Assembly (NCBI GenBank): GCA_027186245.1
Contig: CP114486.1
Span: 1,116,001 to 1,180,000 of the forward strand
Reading direction: 5' to 3'
From: Coriaria nepalensis
Lineage: Eukaryota > Streptophyta > Magnoliopsida > Cucurbitales > Coriariaceae
Length of the DNA stretch: 64,000 bases
Position numbers and translations under genes: made by a program. The notes under the pieces were generated by a model. That model did no database searches and had not been told where the DNA came from. It saw only the letters and a list, made by a program, of their open reading frames with translations. Position 1 is the first letter of the stretch. Every line of letters begins with the position of its first letter. Shown piece after piece: positions 21,844 through 32,628 of the stretch.

Positions 21844-24087
21844 ATGAAATTGAGCCTCAAATCAATTGGCGAAAAGGGGAGCCATGTCTTTAACCATAAT
21901 CTTAAGATTACCCAGTTGGGGAAATCGGGTCGGATCAAAGAAGCCATTACAGTTTTCACACAAATGGCTGAAAGAAACACTGTGACGTACAACTCCATGA
22001 TCTCCGCCTATGCAAAAAATGGTAGAATAGAGAACGCACGCCAGTTGTTTAACAATATGCCTTACAGGAACTTGATTTCTTGGAATTGCATGATTGCAGG
22101 GTACCTGCACAACGACCGGATTGAAGACGCACATAAGCTGTTTGACAAAATGTCTCAAAGAGACCTTTATTCATGGACTCTGATGATTACTTGTTACATA
22201 CGAGACGGGGAGCTTGAAAAAGCAAGAGCACTTTTCGATCTTCTTCCTAATAAGCAAGATGCAGTTTGTTGGAATGTGGTTATTTCGGGTTATGCGAAGA
22301 AGGGACTGTTTGATCAAGCTAAGAGATTATTTGATGAAATGCCGGTTAAGAATTTAGTTTCATGGAACTCAATGCTTGCTGGGTATACTCAGAATGGTGA
22401 AATGATTTTGGGTTTGAAGTTTTTTGAGGATATGGCAGAAAGAAATGTAGTTTCATGGAATTTGATGGTGGATGGATTTATTGCGGTGGGTGATTTGGAT
22501 TCTGCTTGGAATCTTTTCAAGAAGATACCATCTCCAAATGTAGTCTCATGTGTTACAATGCTTTGCGGGTTTGCTGATAATGGAAGGATTACAGAGGCTT
22601 GGAATCTCTTTAACCAAATGCCGAACAAAAATGTAGTTTCTTGGAATGCTATGATTAGAGCTTATGTCCAGAACAATCAAATAGACAAAGCAATTACTCT
22701 TTTCAAGGAGATGCCCAGGAAGGATTCTGTATCATGGACGACAATGATTAATGGGTTTGTTCGAGTTGGAAATCTTTCTAAAGCAAGGGAGATTCTCAAC
22801 CAGATGCCTTTCAAGAATGTAGCAGCCCAAACAGCAATGATATCCGGGTATATACAAAACAACAGATTAGATGAAGCACATAGAATTTTCAGTCAGATAT
22901 CGACCCGTGATATTGTTTGTTGGAACACCATGATATCAGGCTATGCTCAAGTAGGAAGGATGGATGATGCATTCTCTTTGTTTCAACAAATGGTCAGTAA
23001 AGATACTGTCTCATGGAACACCATGATTACCGGTTATGCTCAAGTAGGAGAGATGGATAAAGCGCTTGAAATATTTAAAATATTGCGAAATCGGAATATA
23101 ATAACTTGGAACTCATTAATCACTGGATTTATACAAAACAGGTTATACTTGGATGCATTGAAGAGTTTCATGTTGATGAGATATGAAGGAAATAGACCAG
23201 ACGAGTCAACTTTTGCAAGTGGATTAAGTGCTTGTGCTAATCTAGCTGCTTTGAAAGTAGGTATGCAACTTCACCACCTTATTGTGAAAAGTGGATATGT
23301 TAATGACTTGTTTGTTAGCAATGCATTGATCAACATGTACGCCAAAAGCGGAAGAGTCTTTGATGCCAAACAAGTCTTCAACCATATTGATCATGTTGAT
23401 ATTGTTTCATGGAATTCTTTGATATCCGGGTATGCATTAAATGGTCACGGAAAAGAGGCTTTAGAACTCTTTGAACAGATGTTGATTAAAAATGTGTGCC
23501 CAGATGAAATCACCATTGTATCGGTCTTGTCAGCCTGTAGCCATGCAGGCTTGGTGGAACAAGGTATGGAATTGTTCAAAAACATGACTCAAAGATTCTT
23601 AATAGAACCATCAATAGAACACTTTGCTTGTGTGGTTGACTTGTTGGGCCGAGTGGGTAGATTAGAAGAAGCCATGGAAGTAGTAAATGGGATGAAAATC
23701 CAAGCCAATGCTAGAATTTGGGGGGCATTGCTTGGAGCTTGTAGGGTTCATAAGAATATGGAGGTTGCAAATTATGCAGCTGAGAAGCTAGTGGAAATTG
23801 AACCATTTAAAGTTTCAAATTTTGTGCTTTTGTCAAATATTGAAGCTGAATTAGGCAGATGGGATGAAACAGAGAGGGTTAGGGGGTTGATTGTTGAAGG
23901 TAAAGCCGAGAAGCAGCCGGGCTGTAGCTGGACTGAAATCGGGAATCAGGTATATTCTTTTCTATCAGATGATTCAGCACTGTCAAGAACAACAGAAGTA
24001 CGTAACGTATTGAAAACTTTATCTGAACAGTTGAGACACACTTGTTTATTGTATGAAATGAATACATTAAACCATGGCATCTCATGA
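21844..24087 (+). CDS. Pentatricopeptide repeat protein, PLS class, E subgroup
   Basis: Intronless, about 747 residues from the ATG at 21844. About 20 PPR units in P, L and S variants are visible from residue 20: repeated blocks such as NTVTYNSMISAYAKNGRIE, NLVSWNSMLAGYTQNGEM and DIVSWNSLISGYALNGHG. After the last repeat comes the E domain (WGALLGACRVHKNMEVA, then PGCSWTEIGNQVYSFL), and the protein ends without a DYW domain. E-class PPR proteins bind single-stranded RNA in mitochondria or plastids and usually specify C-to-U editing sites, recruiting a DYW partner in trans. The closest known type is the At4g02750/At1g09410 group, but the RNA target cannot be read reliably by eye. The frame is open throughout. 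Confidence 0.9.
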   Translation: MKLSLKSIGEKGSHVFNHNLKITQLGKSGRIKEAITVFTQMAERNTVTYNSMISAYAKNGRIENARQLFNNMPYRNLISWNCMIAGYLHNDRIEDAHKLFDKMSQRDLYSWTLMITCYIRDGELEKARALFDLLPNKQDAVCWNVVISGYAKKGLFDQAKRLFDEMPVKNLVSWNSMLAGYTQNGEMILGLKFFEDMAERNVVSWNLMVDGFIAVGDLDSAWNLFKKIPSPNVVSCVTMLCGFADNGRITEAWNLFNQMPNKNVVSWNAMIRAYVQNNQIDKAITLFKEMPRKDSVSWTTMINGFVRVGNLSKAREILNQMPFKNVAAQTAMISGYIQNNRLDEAHRIFSQISTRDIVCWNTMISGYAQVGRMDDAFSLFQQMVSKDTVSWNTMITGYAQVGEMDKALEIFKILRNRNIITWNSLITGFIQNRLYLDALKSFMLMRYEGNRPDESTFASGLSACANLAALKVGMQLHHLIVKSGYVNDLFVSNALINMYAKSGRVFDAKQVFNHIDHVDIVSWNSLISGYALNGHGKEALELFEQMLIKNVCPDEITIVSVLSACSHAGLVEQGMELFKNMTQRFLIEPSIEHFACVVDLLGRVGRLEEAMEVVNGMKIQANARIWGALLGACRVHKNMEVANYAAEKLVEIEPFKVSNFVLLSNIEAELGRWDETERVRGLIVEGKAEKQPGCSWTEIGNQVYSFLSDDSALSRTTEVRNVLKTLSEQLRHTCLLYEMNTLNHGIS

Positions 24088-24332
24088 AAGTAACATATCC
24101 AGTTTTGCTAGGTTTTCATCTAGCATTTTTATTAATTTGAAATCGTGGGAAGGCAAATATAATTTCATTGATTAAAAGTCGATTACAAATTATGTAATAG
24201 TATACCGACAAGTACACTTACAAACTTTTTTCCCTCTCAAAATTATAAATCAGAACTATAAAATGAAATTCACCACTATAAATGAAACCAAGAAAAAATG
24301 AAGTGAAACCCTAGATAGAAAAAGCAGTAACC

Positions 24333-24595
24333 CTACTGAGAGGGAGGTTCCCCTTGTTCAAACCTTACAACCATTATCTCTCCACCATAAGGGTCATCGA
24401 AAATCAAAGTTCTGTAATCATAAACCATCTCCCAACCCCGATACTTCAATGCCTGAGATGGTGTATTTATTTGCCCCACTCAAGTTAATTAACAGACCGG
24501 AAGAAGAAACATAGATGATCCCATGAAAACCTGCCACTCAGTTGGAAGCATCAGCCTCCTAATTTTCAACTCATCTTCGGAAGAAGAAAACTATG
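24333..24595 (-). other. Exon-like coding sequence past the methyltransferase gene, unassigned
   Basis: Two - strand open blocks with a GT-AG boundary. The first, about 24595-24531, ends KIRRLMLPTEWQ. The second, 24452-24333, begins ALKYRGWEMVYDYRTLIFDD and ends EQGEPPSQ with a stop at 24333-24335. Junction phases agree (both 0) and the composition is protein-like. I do not recognise the family. They could be alternative 3' exons of the adjacent methyltransferase gene, a tiny gene starting at the internal Met (MLPTEWQ, 47 residues), or the relic of a lost neighbour. The rest of 24088-24660 is unremarkable. Confidence 0.35.
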
Positions 24596-24660
24596 TGAAC
24601 TCATTCCTAGAAGGGAGTATCTTTTCTACCTACAAATCCACTATTGAAACCATTTATGGA

Positions 24661-27600
24661 TTAAGAAACAGAGCCCTCCTTTGCTGTTGCTGAAGTTTTC
24701 CTCATTGTCCAAAATGCAGCATAGTACCGGTTCTGCAAACAAAAATATCTTATAATGTTCAATGCAACAAAAGCTTATGAATGCTAAATAAGCCAGTGCA
24801 AATATTTTGAAAGCTTACTTGCATCATTGATCTAGTATTTGTAGTGTAGGTCGTCTCAACAGTGTTTTCCTTCTGCAGATGATAAATAAGTCGATGTTAA
24901 AGCCAGTAATCACAATATTAGATTGGAAGCAATTGAATATGGATCGTCTAGGCATACGGCTTACCTCAAATTTGAGGCCATAATGCAAAGCAACCTTTCT
25001 CACATCTTCCAGACTTAGTTCAATAGACATATCCTAATAACAGAAATATAGGTTCAAGACAGTTGATCACTCCCCAAGGACATGTTAGGTTCAATAACGG
25101 CAAGGATAAGACACTTACATCCTCTAGTCCATACATATCTGCAAAGTGGTACAGAAGGGGGCCAAAATTTATCCAAACCTGTCACTTGATTGCATTAGTT
25201 AAATCTTGTCTAGAGAGAGTGGGGGAAAAAGAGAAAGATTAGGAAACTTACTCCTCCATCTTTCAATATCCTTGATATGATTTCAATGTATTCAACAATG
25301 TTGTGAGCTGTATCTATAAAGAAGCATGTCACAACTGCATCCCACATTCCTGCATATGTCGCATATATGAACCTTGAGTATCGATTACAAAATATGGAAA
25401 ATACATGCAGACATATGGATGGAAAGGGCGAAAGATACAAGAAAGTTCTATTTTTCCTACCTATTTGGATTGGATCACTGTAAAGCTCAACAAAATCCCC
25501 ACCACACATGGAGAAACCTTCAGTAATGCCAGCACTGTTTGCATAAAAGTTGCAAATGGGAAAAACAAATAATTCACAAGTTATCCTGGTTCCAAATACA
25601 AATAGGATATAAGAAAAATCAAGGAAGTAGCACATAATGGAAATATGCACCTAGCTGGAAGAATATCTGGTATGGTAACAGGACGTAGTTGATCATTATC
25701 TGAAAGTGAGTTGCAATTGCTATGGATCCAAGGATATATTGTCCACTCTCCAACTGTTTGAGTACTGAAATCCAAACAACTCAAAATTGAATATAGTAAC
25801 AGGCCAAAAATAGTAAGGATTTTCAATGGTAAAGTAGCCCCTACAGTAAGAAAGGATCATGATGGAGACAATAAGATATTGGTGAAACCCTCTTACCGGT
25901 TAAGAATAAAACTCGAGCATATCATCATATAATATGAAAATTCATTTCCTTGGCTTATAAAACCTGTCTCATAATTGTGAAAAAATTAGGAATTTCCTAA
26001 TCAGGTGAAATCTTGAGTTTTTAGAACAACAAAAAAGCACGAACACACCTAGACACGAAATCTCCAAAGCCAGCCGTCCCAATCCTGCTCCAGGAACTAA
26101 ACAGGCAGGAGGGCTGTCAAAAAATGACTACAATTTTAATGGACTTTTAATATTCTGAAGCTTATTAGGAAACAAGAGTAATCGATGTACCTCTCCTTAT
26201 CGCGATTGGGGAATAAAAGATCAAGCTCTTCAAGAATAGGCTTGTAGCATTGGTCACGTTCTTTCTGCCCCTATATCACATGGGCAGATCTTGGCTTACA
26301 ATTCATTTTGAAATAATAACAAATCTTGGTATCAATAAGAAATCAATCAATACCTCTGCTGCCCAATCTCTAACTATATTCCTTATAATACAGCGGACCT
26401 GTGAGGTATAAAAGTAGAAGAAGATCAAACTTCGCATATGAGAAAGGGTATGCTCGTGAACTCATATCCAATCTTTGAAATACCTTATCAACATCTACTA
26501 AAGGAACGTGCCATTGAAAAGATGGATCCAGCCAATCACGTGGTGGGGCAACCTGCGCAATCAAATCTTGCAAACTGAGAGTTTTATTATTATAAACTGA
26601 ACAATTTTGAAATCATGATTAATCAACAATTTAGGACCAAAAATGATATAAGCATAAAAATATTTTTCTAAGATGAAAAAGGGTAAACATTATGGATTTA
26701 TTGGGACCTGGTCCTCTGTAGCACAATCAACCCTAATTAAGATGATATGCAGAGAAAGAACTCACAAACAAATAAAGTGGAGATGACAGACTAGAGAAAA
26801 TGACAGCATAAGCCCATAGTTCAAAACCAGAAATAGAAGCCACAAGACATTACATTTCCATCGGAATCATGAACATCATCTCCACATTTCTCCTTATTAT
26901 TTTCCAAGTGTTGAGGATGGTTCCCTCCTGAAGAATCATGACCTTCAGCATGCACTTCCTGTTGTGATCTACAGAGGTCAAGCTTCTCGATGAAAAGGAT
27001 ATAAATGAAGCTGAAAACACTTTCAATTATATATAGAATGATTAAAAAAACCATGGAGAAATAGATATCAAGAAAAAAATATTCCAGTGTAGAAAAATGT
27101 TGCAAAACCTCATTTATAATTCCTTCCGAGGGCAACCTGCTCATTCCACTGCTCCTTTCTGGACAACAGATTTGGCCCGATTGCAAGGGAGGCTTTCTTC
27201 CACTTATTGATGTTGGCTGACAAGAGCAAGCATGTCTTTCTCCATGATGATGATCATGATGGGCATGTTCAAGATGTTGGTTTTCACAAATATCCATGTC
27301 TTGGCTCATATCAAGTGGGGGTTCAAAAGCCTGACATACATTCAAAATTCATAAGTAAGAGAAAAAAAAAAGTCTCTAGCCTATTTGGGAACCTGTTCTC
27401 ACAAAGACTCGGTTCTTTACAAGATGGTATGTCGAAATGAAGGGAGAGAAATAAAAATAGCGAGGTAGAGAGAAAGAGAGATTAGTGGACCTGAAGCATG
27501 CTAAATATAAAATATGAATTCATGGATATACATCTGCAAAAGTGAAATGAGACTGATTATACTCACATCATAAGAAAAAGAAAAGCTACAAGCCTACAAC

Positions 27601-28575
27601 TTATTACTAAAATAACTTCCTTGCCTGAGGTTTATTGAACGATAATATTGCAACATAATTGGCAAGAAAGTGATTTGGGGGAACTTTACCGTCTCATTTT
27701 TTGAAACTTTAAAGGGTAGTGAGCTAGTAATTCCTGCAAAAGAAAGAAAAATAGTGAAGCAGAGAGACTAAAATAGAAAGGCAAAGGTGAAATATGAGGA
27801 AATAAGATAGTATTAATATAAACCATTCCAACAGATACAATACAAATTCCATGCATTCAATACAAAAACAATCAATAAACGATGTCAGAAATTCCATAGT
27901 GATAATAATCGAATACCTTATGGGCAGGCAGAAGCTTCTTGTAAGATCTTTCATACCTTTTGATATCCTCTTCCGCAGCCTCTGGATAACTATAAGAAAC
28001 CCATTCATCAGATCATATTCAATACTATCATGACTTCGTTTTCCTTACAATACAAATTTCTGAATCCAATCTTCCAATGCAATTAGTTTGATAGTTAAAA
28101 ATCATATCAGACAATATCATTCTATAACCTGCAAATTTCTGGGAATAAAACAGAAGCTAAATCCCATAATCTTGATTCGAAGCCAATCTATCTGTCGTAG
28201 TAACCATAAAAATATTCAATCTTTAGACCGTTTTTCAATATCATTTAAAAGGCAATTCAAACCATCTTCCCTACAGTCAACTTCGAGGGGGACTACTACA
28301 CGCGCCACTTTTCTGTAATTTTCTCAAAAAGAGCATTGCTATTGACGTAAAATTCAAAACCTCTAGATAATTGGCTACAAATACGAATCAAATAGAGAAA
28401 ATGGATAGCCATGAACAAGATGAAAATGAAAAAATGGAGAGAGAGAGAGAGAGAGAGAGGAGGGTGTTTACTTGAGGTAGGCACTGATAATACGCCTAAG
28501 AGACTTGACCTCAAGGGCTTCTTCAAGCTCTCTTTGACGACGCCGTTCCTCGTCTTCTCCTTCTTCTCGAGACAT
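24661..28575 (-). CDS. Carnosine N-methyltransferase-like protein (N2227/CARNMT1 family)
   Basis: Multi-exon - strand gene. Exon 1 (28575-28472) gives MSREEGEDEERRRQRELEEA and the next gives NYPEAAEEDIKRYERSYKKL. Later exons carry WLDPSFQWHVPLVDVDKV, the SAM-binding CLVPGAGLGRLALEIS (about 26050-26100), DAVVTCFFIDTAHNIVEYIE and WINFGPLLYHFADMYG, ending NRYYAAFWTMRK and a stop at 24661-24663. These are the conserved blocks of the N2227 methyltransferases; the animal enzyme methylates carnosine, which plants are not known to make, so the plant substrate is open. A His/Cys-rich insert (EHAHHDHHHGERHACSC) is coded near 27230-27290. The promoter has site II words at 28729-28740 and 28779-28784. 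Exon 1 was copied to 31030-31130. Confidence 0.88.
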
Positions 28576-30562
28576 CTTTCCTTCGGCCCTGCGAGACTCT
28601 GACAGTCAACCCGATTCGTTCACGAGCAGCGGCATACCTAGCTCTGTTTAGCTCGGCTATAATCCGATCCGTGGTGATAAAGGCCGGTTCGGGGCGGGAA
28701 AATTACTAACTAAGATGAATATACGTTATGGGCTGGCCCATGTTATAATATATATAGGCCCCTTATAGGTAAAATTCATGGGCCACGGCCAGAAAGAAGA
28801 CCCAAGCTCATACCAGTTTAGACTTTTTTTGGGTGTAATTTATGAAAAAATTTTAGTTAAATTATGTGGACTTACATTTATAAATGTGATTACAGATTTG
28901 ATATATGTTTACGAATGTGTATAGAGATGAGATTGATAGATTGAGTTTAGACATAAGAAAATGTTTGTACTTCGAAATTAAAGAAGGAATTTTCAAGAAA
29001 GTCTTTATAAGAGCAAGACAAAGGAAAAGACATGGCCAATGCATATGATTCGAAATCTAACTACAAACAAGGCTGATCTACTAAGTATTATCCTTGTTGT
29101 GATAAAAGAACATCATTGATCAACTTATCCAAATTAAGTGTTGCAGAGCCATGAGTACTAGTAGCCTCCTCAGCCAATCTCTTCAACTCCTCTACATTCT
29201 TCCTCATCTCAACTCCCTTCCCTCCCTCCATCAAGTTCCTAACAAGCTTCTCCACCTCACCTCTTTTCACATCATTTCCAATCTCCATACCGATTCTCCA
29301 GTCATCACAGCAGTACTTACAGTTCGTCAGTTGGTCTGTAAAAAATGGCCGACAAAGCATCGGCACTCCGGCGCTTATACTTTCAATAGTAGAACCCCAT
29401 CCGTTATGCGTCAGAAATCCTCCAACAGATGGATGGCTGAGAACCTCCTCTTGCAGACACCAACTAACTATCAAACTCCTGTCTTTAGTTTCATCAACAA
29501 ATTCACTCGGCAAAATTGCAGAGTCACCTGTAACCAAGTCAGGTCGGATTATCCATAAAAATGAGTGCTTGCTGTTGGCAAGACCCCATGCAAACTCAGC
29601 TAATTGTTCGGGTGCCAAGACTGCTATGCTGCCAAAACTCACATACAGCACTGAGTTTGTTGCTTTTGAATTCAGCCATTGAAAGCATCGATCTTCTTCT
29701 TTCCATAGACTAGATCCGATTGATTTTGAAGGGTCATTTGGAATCTGATTGAGGAGCAGTGGTAGAGGTCCAATGGTGTAAATACGTGGAATCATGGATG
29801 AGATAGCTTCTAATACATCTTGTTCTAATGCATCAAAAGTGTGAAAAACAACGGCTGAAGCTTTTGAAGCTCTTTCAGGGCCACATATGCAGAAGTTTAA
29901 CAAGTAATCATCAACATCCGTTGTTCGAAGGTCGACCGGAAGATCTCTTAAACGCATATTCTTCATACCTGGAATCAAATCTACCATTGTATCCACATAT
30001 CCAGGTGTAAGATAACAATCCTCTGCAACATTAAAAAAATAATAATAAGTTAATAGATAGATCGATAAATGAATGAATACTTTATATATTATTGTTTTGG
30101 CACCTTTAAGGGGCAGAATGCCCTTTGAGATAAGGGTACGTAGCTCTTTAAAAGCCATGAAGGCACATGCAGAAACAGTATAGAATAGAGCAACTGGTAT
30201 TCCAAACTCTTTAGCGACGGTTAAACCGTACTCGTTAAAGCCATCGGCAACTATGGAAGTGACAGGAGAATCAACTTTGTTGAGTTTAGCTACAAGTTGG
30301 CGAAACGGAGATAACAAATTGTTATCAACAGCATTTATTAATTGTGCAACATCTTGGGTGGCGTTTGGATCTGAAGGTGGAAGACCGTCTGGAATGGCTT
30401 CAAATCGGAAGTCCGGAAAGTCATCTGATAACAAGTCAAGGGACGTCGCACTCGATCGGAGTAGGCGGTTGTGATTGAACTCTGTGTTGACAAATGTTAC
30501 GCGAAAGCCTTTATGGTGAAGAAGCTTTGCCAGTCCAAGCATTGCTTTAATGTGGCTCTGGG
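28055..30562. repeat. Segmental duplication, copy A (methyltransferase exon 1 plus UGT85)
   Basis: From about 28055 this block matches 30641 onward in the same orientation: the same intron sequence, the same methyltransferase exon 1, the same site II promoter and then the same UGT gene. Copy A is the complete version. Small indels and substitutions throughout mean the duplication is not very recent. Confidence 0.85.
28576..29087. promoter_or_regulatory. Promoter of the methyltransferase and 3' flank of the first UGT85 gene
   Basis: TGGGCT at 28729-28734, GGCCCA at 28735-28740 and TGGGCC at 28779-28784 form a site II cluster. The remainder is AT-rich 3' flank of the UGT. The whole interval is repeated at about 31131-31663. 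Confidence 0.5.
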
Positions 30563-30620
30563 TTGGAGCTGGAACGCAAATTAGATGTGGCTTATGGTCG
30601 CTTACAGTTACAGACTCCAT
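29088..30620 (-). CDS. UGT85-type UDP-glucosyltransferase with altered PSPG box
   Basis: Two exons, 30620-30104 and 30022-29088, separated by an 81-base phase-1 intron, give 483 residues. It starts MESVTVSDHKPHLICVPAPT; the catalytic His is H23 (TQSHIKAML). The UGT85 words NTEFNHNRLLRS, RFEAIPDGLPPSD and MKNMRLRDLP are present. The C-terminal donor-binding PSPG box reads WCLQEEVLSHPSVGGFLTH and then NGWGST, where relatives have WCPQ and SGWNST. The Asn of GWNS, which contacts UDP-sugar phosphate, is Gly. It ends PFFTDQ. UGT85 enzymes glucosylate small aglycones such as monoterpenols, cyanohydrins and iridoids in the cytosol. The frame is open, but donor binding may be weakened. An upstream in-frame TTG at 30650 is not used. 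Confidence 0.88.
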   Translation of the reverse strand: MESVTVSDHKPHLICVPAPTQSHIKAMLGLAKLLHHKGFRVTFVNTEFNHNRLLRSSATSLDLLSDDFPDFRFEAIPDGLPPSDPNATQDVAQLINAVDNNLLSPFRQLVAKLNKVDSPVTSIVADGFNEYGLTVAKEFGIPVALFYTVSACAFMAFKELRTLISKGILPLKGAKTIIYKVFIHLSIYLLTYYYFFNVAEDCYLTPGYVDTMVDLIPGMKNMRLRDLPVDLRTTDVDDYLLNFCICGPERASKASAVVFHTFDALEQDVLEAISSMIPRIYTIGPLPLLLNQIPNDPSKSIGSSLWKEEDRCFQWLNSKATNSVLYVSFGSIAVLAPEQLAEFAWGLANSKHSFLWIIRPDLVTGDSAILPSEFVDETKDRSLIVSWCLQEEVLSHPSVGGFLTHNGWGSTIESISAGVPMLCRPFFTDQLTNCKYCCDDWRIGMEIGNDVKRGEVEKLVRNLMEGGKGVEMRKNVEELKRLAEEATSTHGSATLNLDKLINDVLLSQQG

Positions 30621-31029
30621 AATTTGGAAACCTACACTTTCTGAATCCAATCTTCCAATCTAACTAGTTTGATCGTTGAAAATCATATCAGAAAATAGCA
30701 TTCTATAACCTGCAAATTTCTGCGAATAAAACAGAAGCTAAATCCCATAATCTTGATTCCTTATAGACACACACATATATATATAAGCTCGATTTTATAT
30801 ATGCTCGATTAGAAGCCAATTTATCTGTCGTAGTAACCATTTCAATATCATTTAAAAGGCAATTCAAACCATCTTCTCTACTGTCAACTTTGAGGGAGAC
30901 TACTACACGCGCCATTTTTCTGTAATTTTTTCAATACGGCCATAGATATTGATGTAAAAGAAAGAAAATGGATAGCCATGAAATGATGAAGATGACGAAA
31001 TGGAGAAAGAGAGAGAGGAGGGTGTTTAC

Positions 31030-31130
31030 TTGAGGTAGGCACTGATAATTCATGTAAGAGATTTGACCTCAAGGGCTTCTTCAAACTCCCTTTGACGACG
31101 TCGTTCATCGCCTTCTCCTTCTCGAGACAT
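31030..31130 (-). pseudogene. Duplicated first exon of the carnosine methyltransferase-like gene
   Basis: Reads MSREGEGDERRRQREFEEAL, then EVKSLTRIISAYL, one codon shorter than the parent exon, still open and with the same donor (CAA then GTAAAC at 31029). No downstream exon accompanies it, so it cannot make the enzyme. The copied promoter (site II words near 31284-31341) could still drive a short or read-through transcript. Confidence 0.8.
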
Positions 31131-31663
31131 CTTTCCTTCGTCTCTGCGAGACTCTGACAGCCAAGTCGATTCGTTTATGAGCAGCAGCATACCTAACGCT
31201 GTTTAGGTCGGCCGAAATCCGGTCCGCGGCAAGTAAGGCCGGTTCGGGGCGGGAAAATTACTAACTAAGATGAATATAGGTTATGGGCTGGCCCATGTTA
31301 CAACATATCTAGGCCCCTTTATAGGTAAAGTTTATGGGCCACGGCCAGAAAGAAGACCCAAGCCCATACGAATTTAGCAGTTTTTTTGGTAATTTATGAA
31401 TTTTTTTTGCTAGATTCTATTAATCTGATATGTGAGATTTACATTTATAGATGCGATTACAGATTTGATATGTGAGACTGAAGTTTACGAATGTGTTTAG
31501 AGATGAGATTGATAGATTGAGTTTAGACATAAGAAAATGTTTATACTTCGAAATTAAAGAAGGAATTTTCAAGAAAGTCTTTATAAGAGCAAGACAAAGG
31601 AAAAGACATGGCCAATGCATATGATTCGAAATCTAACTACAAACAAGGCTGATCTACTAAGTA

Positions 31664-32628
31664 TTATCCTTGTTGTGATAAAAGAACATCATTGATCAAC
31701 TTATCCAAATTAAGTGTTTTAGAGCCATGAGCACTAGTAGCCTCCTCATCCAATCTCTTCAACTCCTCTACATTCTTCCTCATCTCAACTCCCTTCTCTC
31801 TCTTCATTAAGTCCCTAACAAGCAGTAGCGTGCTGCCCGCACCATTATCATGCTCCACTACACGATAATGGCCCTACCTTTGTTGTGTCCCTCCCCTTTG
31901 GACCACGTCATCAATAACTGTCTTATCCATAAAAGAATTGACCATTACTATGACCTTGACGCCTAATTCAGTCTCCTCAGAGATAAGTTGGCACAGAAAG
32001 TAAGTTTCGTCTGTCTCAATTCAGTCAAGGGTATCTCCTCGGCTCAACCCCACTCCTGCATCAACATAGGTCGACATATATTGACTGAAGCCGAAGCTAA
32101 GAGTCAGTTTGAGGTTCGAACACATCCCAAAGGCAGATATTCCTCGGCTCAACAACTGTATATACTATTGTTTTGGCACTTTTAAGGGGCATAATGCCCT
32201 TTGCGATAAGTGTACGTATCTCTTTAAAAGCCATGAAGGTACATGCAGAAACAATATAGAATGGAGTAATTGGTATTCCAAACTCTTTAGCGACGGTTAA
32301 AGCGTAATCGTTAAAGCCATCGGTAATTATCGAAGTTACGGGAGAATCAACTTTGTTGAGTTTAGCTACAAGTTGACGAAACGGAGATAACAATTTGTTA
32401 TCAATAGCATTCATTAATTGTACAACGTCTTGGGAGGCATTTGGATCTGAAGGTGGAAGACCGTCTGGAATGGCTTCAAATCGGAAGTTCGGAAAGTAGT
32501 TCGATAACAAGTCAAGGGACGTCCCACTCGTAGAGAAGGCGGTCGTGATTGAACTCTGTGTTGACAAATGTTATGCGAAAGCCTTTATGGTGAAGAAGCT
32601 TTGCCAGTCCAAGCATTGCCTTTATGTG
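31664..32628 (-). pseudogene. Broken UGT85 copy, split by an insertion
   Basis: 31664-31835 matches the last about 55 codons of the 29088-30620 gene (NLDKLINDVLLSQQG). 32165-32628 matches most of its exon 1 (VTSIITDGFNDYALTVAKE; FRFEAIPDGLPPSDPNASQD). Between them about 760 bases of exon 2, with the PSPG box, and the intron are replaced by about 330 bases of unrelated sequence. The first about 30 codons, with the catalytic His, are cut off at 32628 by a copia fragment. A frameshift lies near 32540. Not functional. Confidence 0.85.
31836..32160. other. Unidentified insertion in the broken UGT85 copy
   Basis: About 325 bases unlike any UGT sequence in the window. It contains CCTCGGCTCAAC twice (about 32037 and 32143). 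It may be mobile-element debris, but no terminal repeats or coding domain are recognised. Confidence 0.4.

Larger units (their letters stand above)
30641..32628. repeat. Segmental duplication, copy B (decayed)
   Basis: Matches copy A from 28055. It contains the copied methyltransferase exon 1, the site II promoter and a broken UGT. It is interrupted at about 31836-32160 by unrelated sequence and ends at about 32628, where a copia fragment begins. The copy A exon 2 of the methyltransferase lies outside the unit, so only exon 1 was carried. Confidence 0.8.

Noticed and set aside
29088..30650. UGT at 29088 as one uninterrupted 520-residue protein
   Set aside because: The middle (VFIHLSIYLLTYYYFFNV) is an in-frame intron with GT-AG ends; all sister genes have an intron there.
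32105..32130. GAGGTTCGAACAC resembling a tRNA B box
   Set aside because: No A box or cloverleaf around it; it lies inside the filler sequence.
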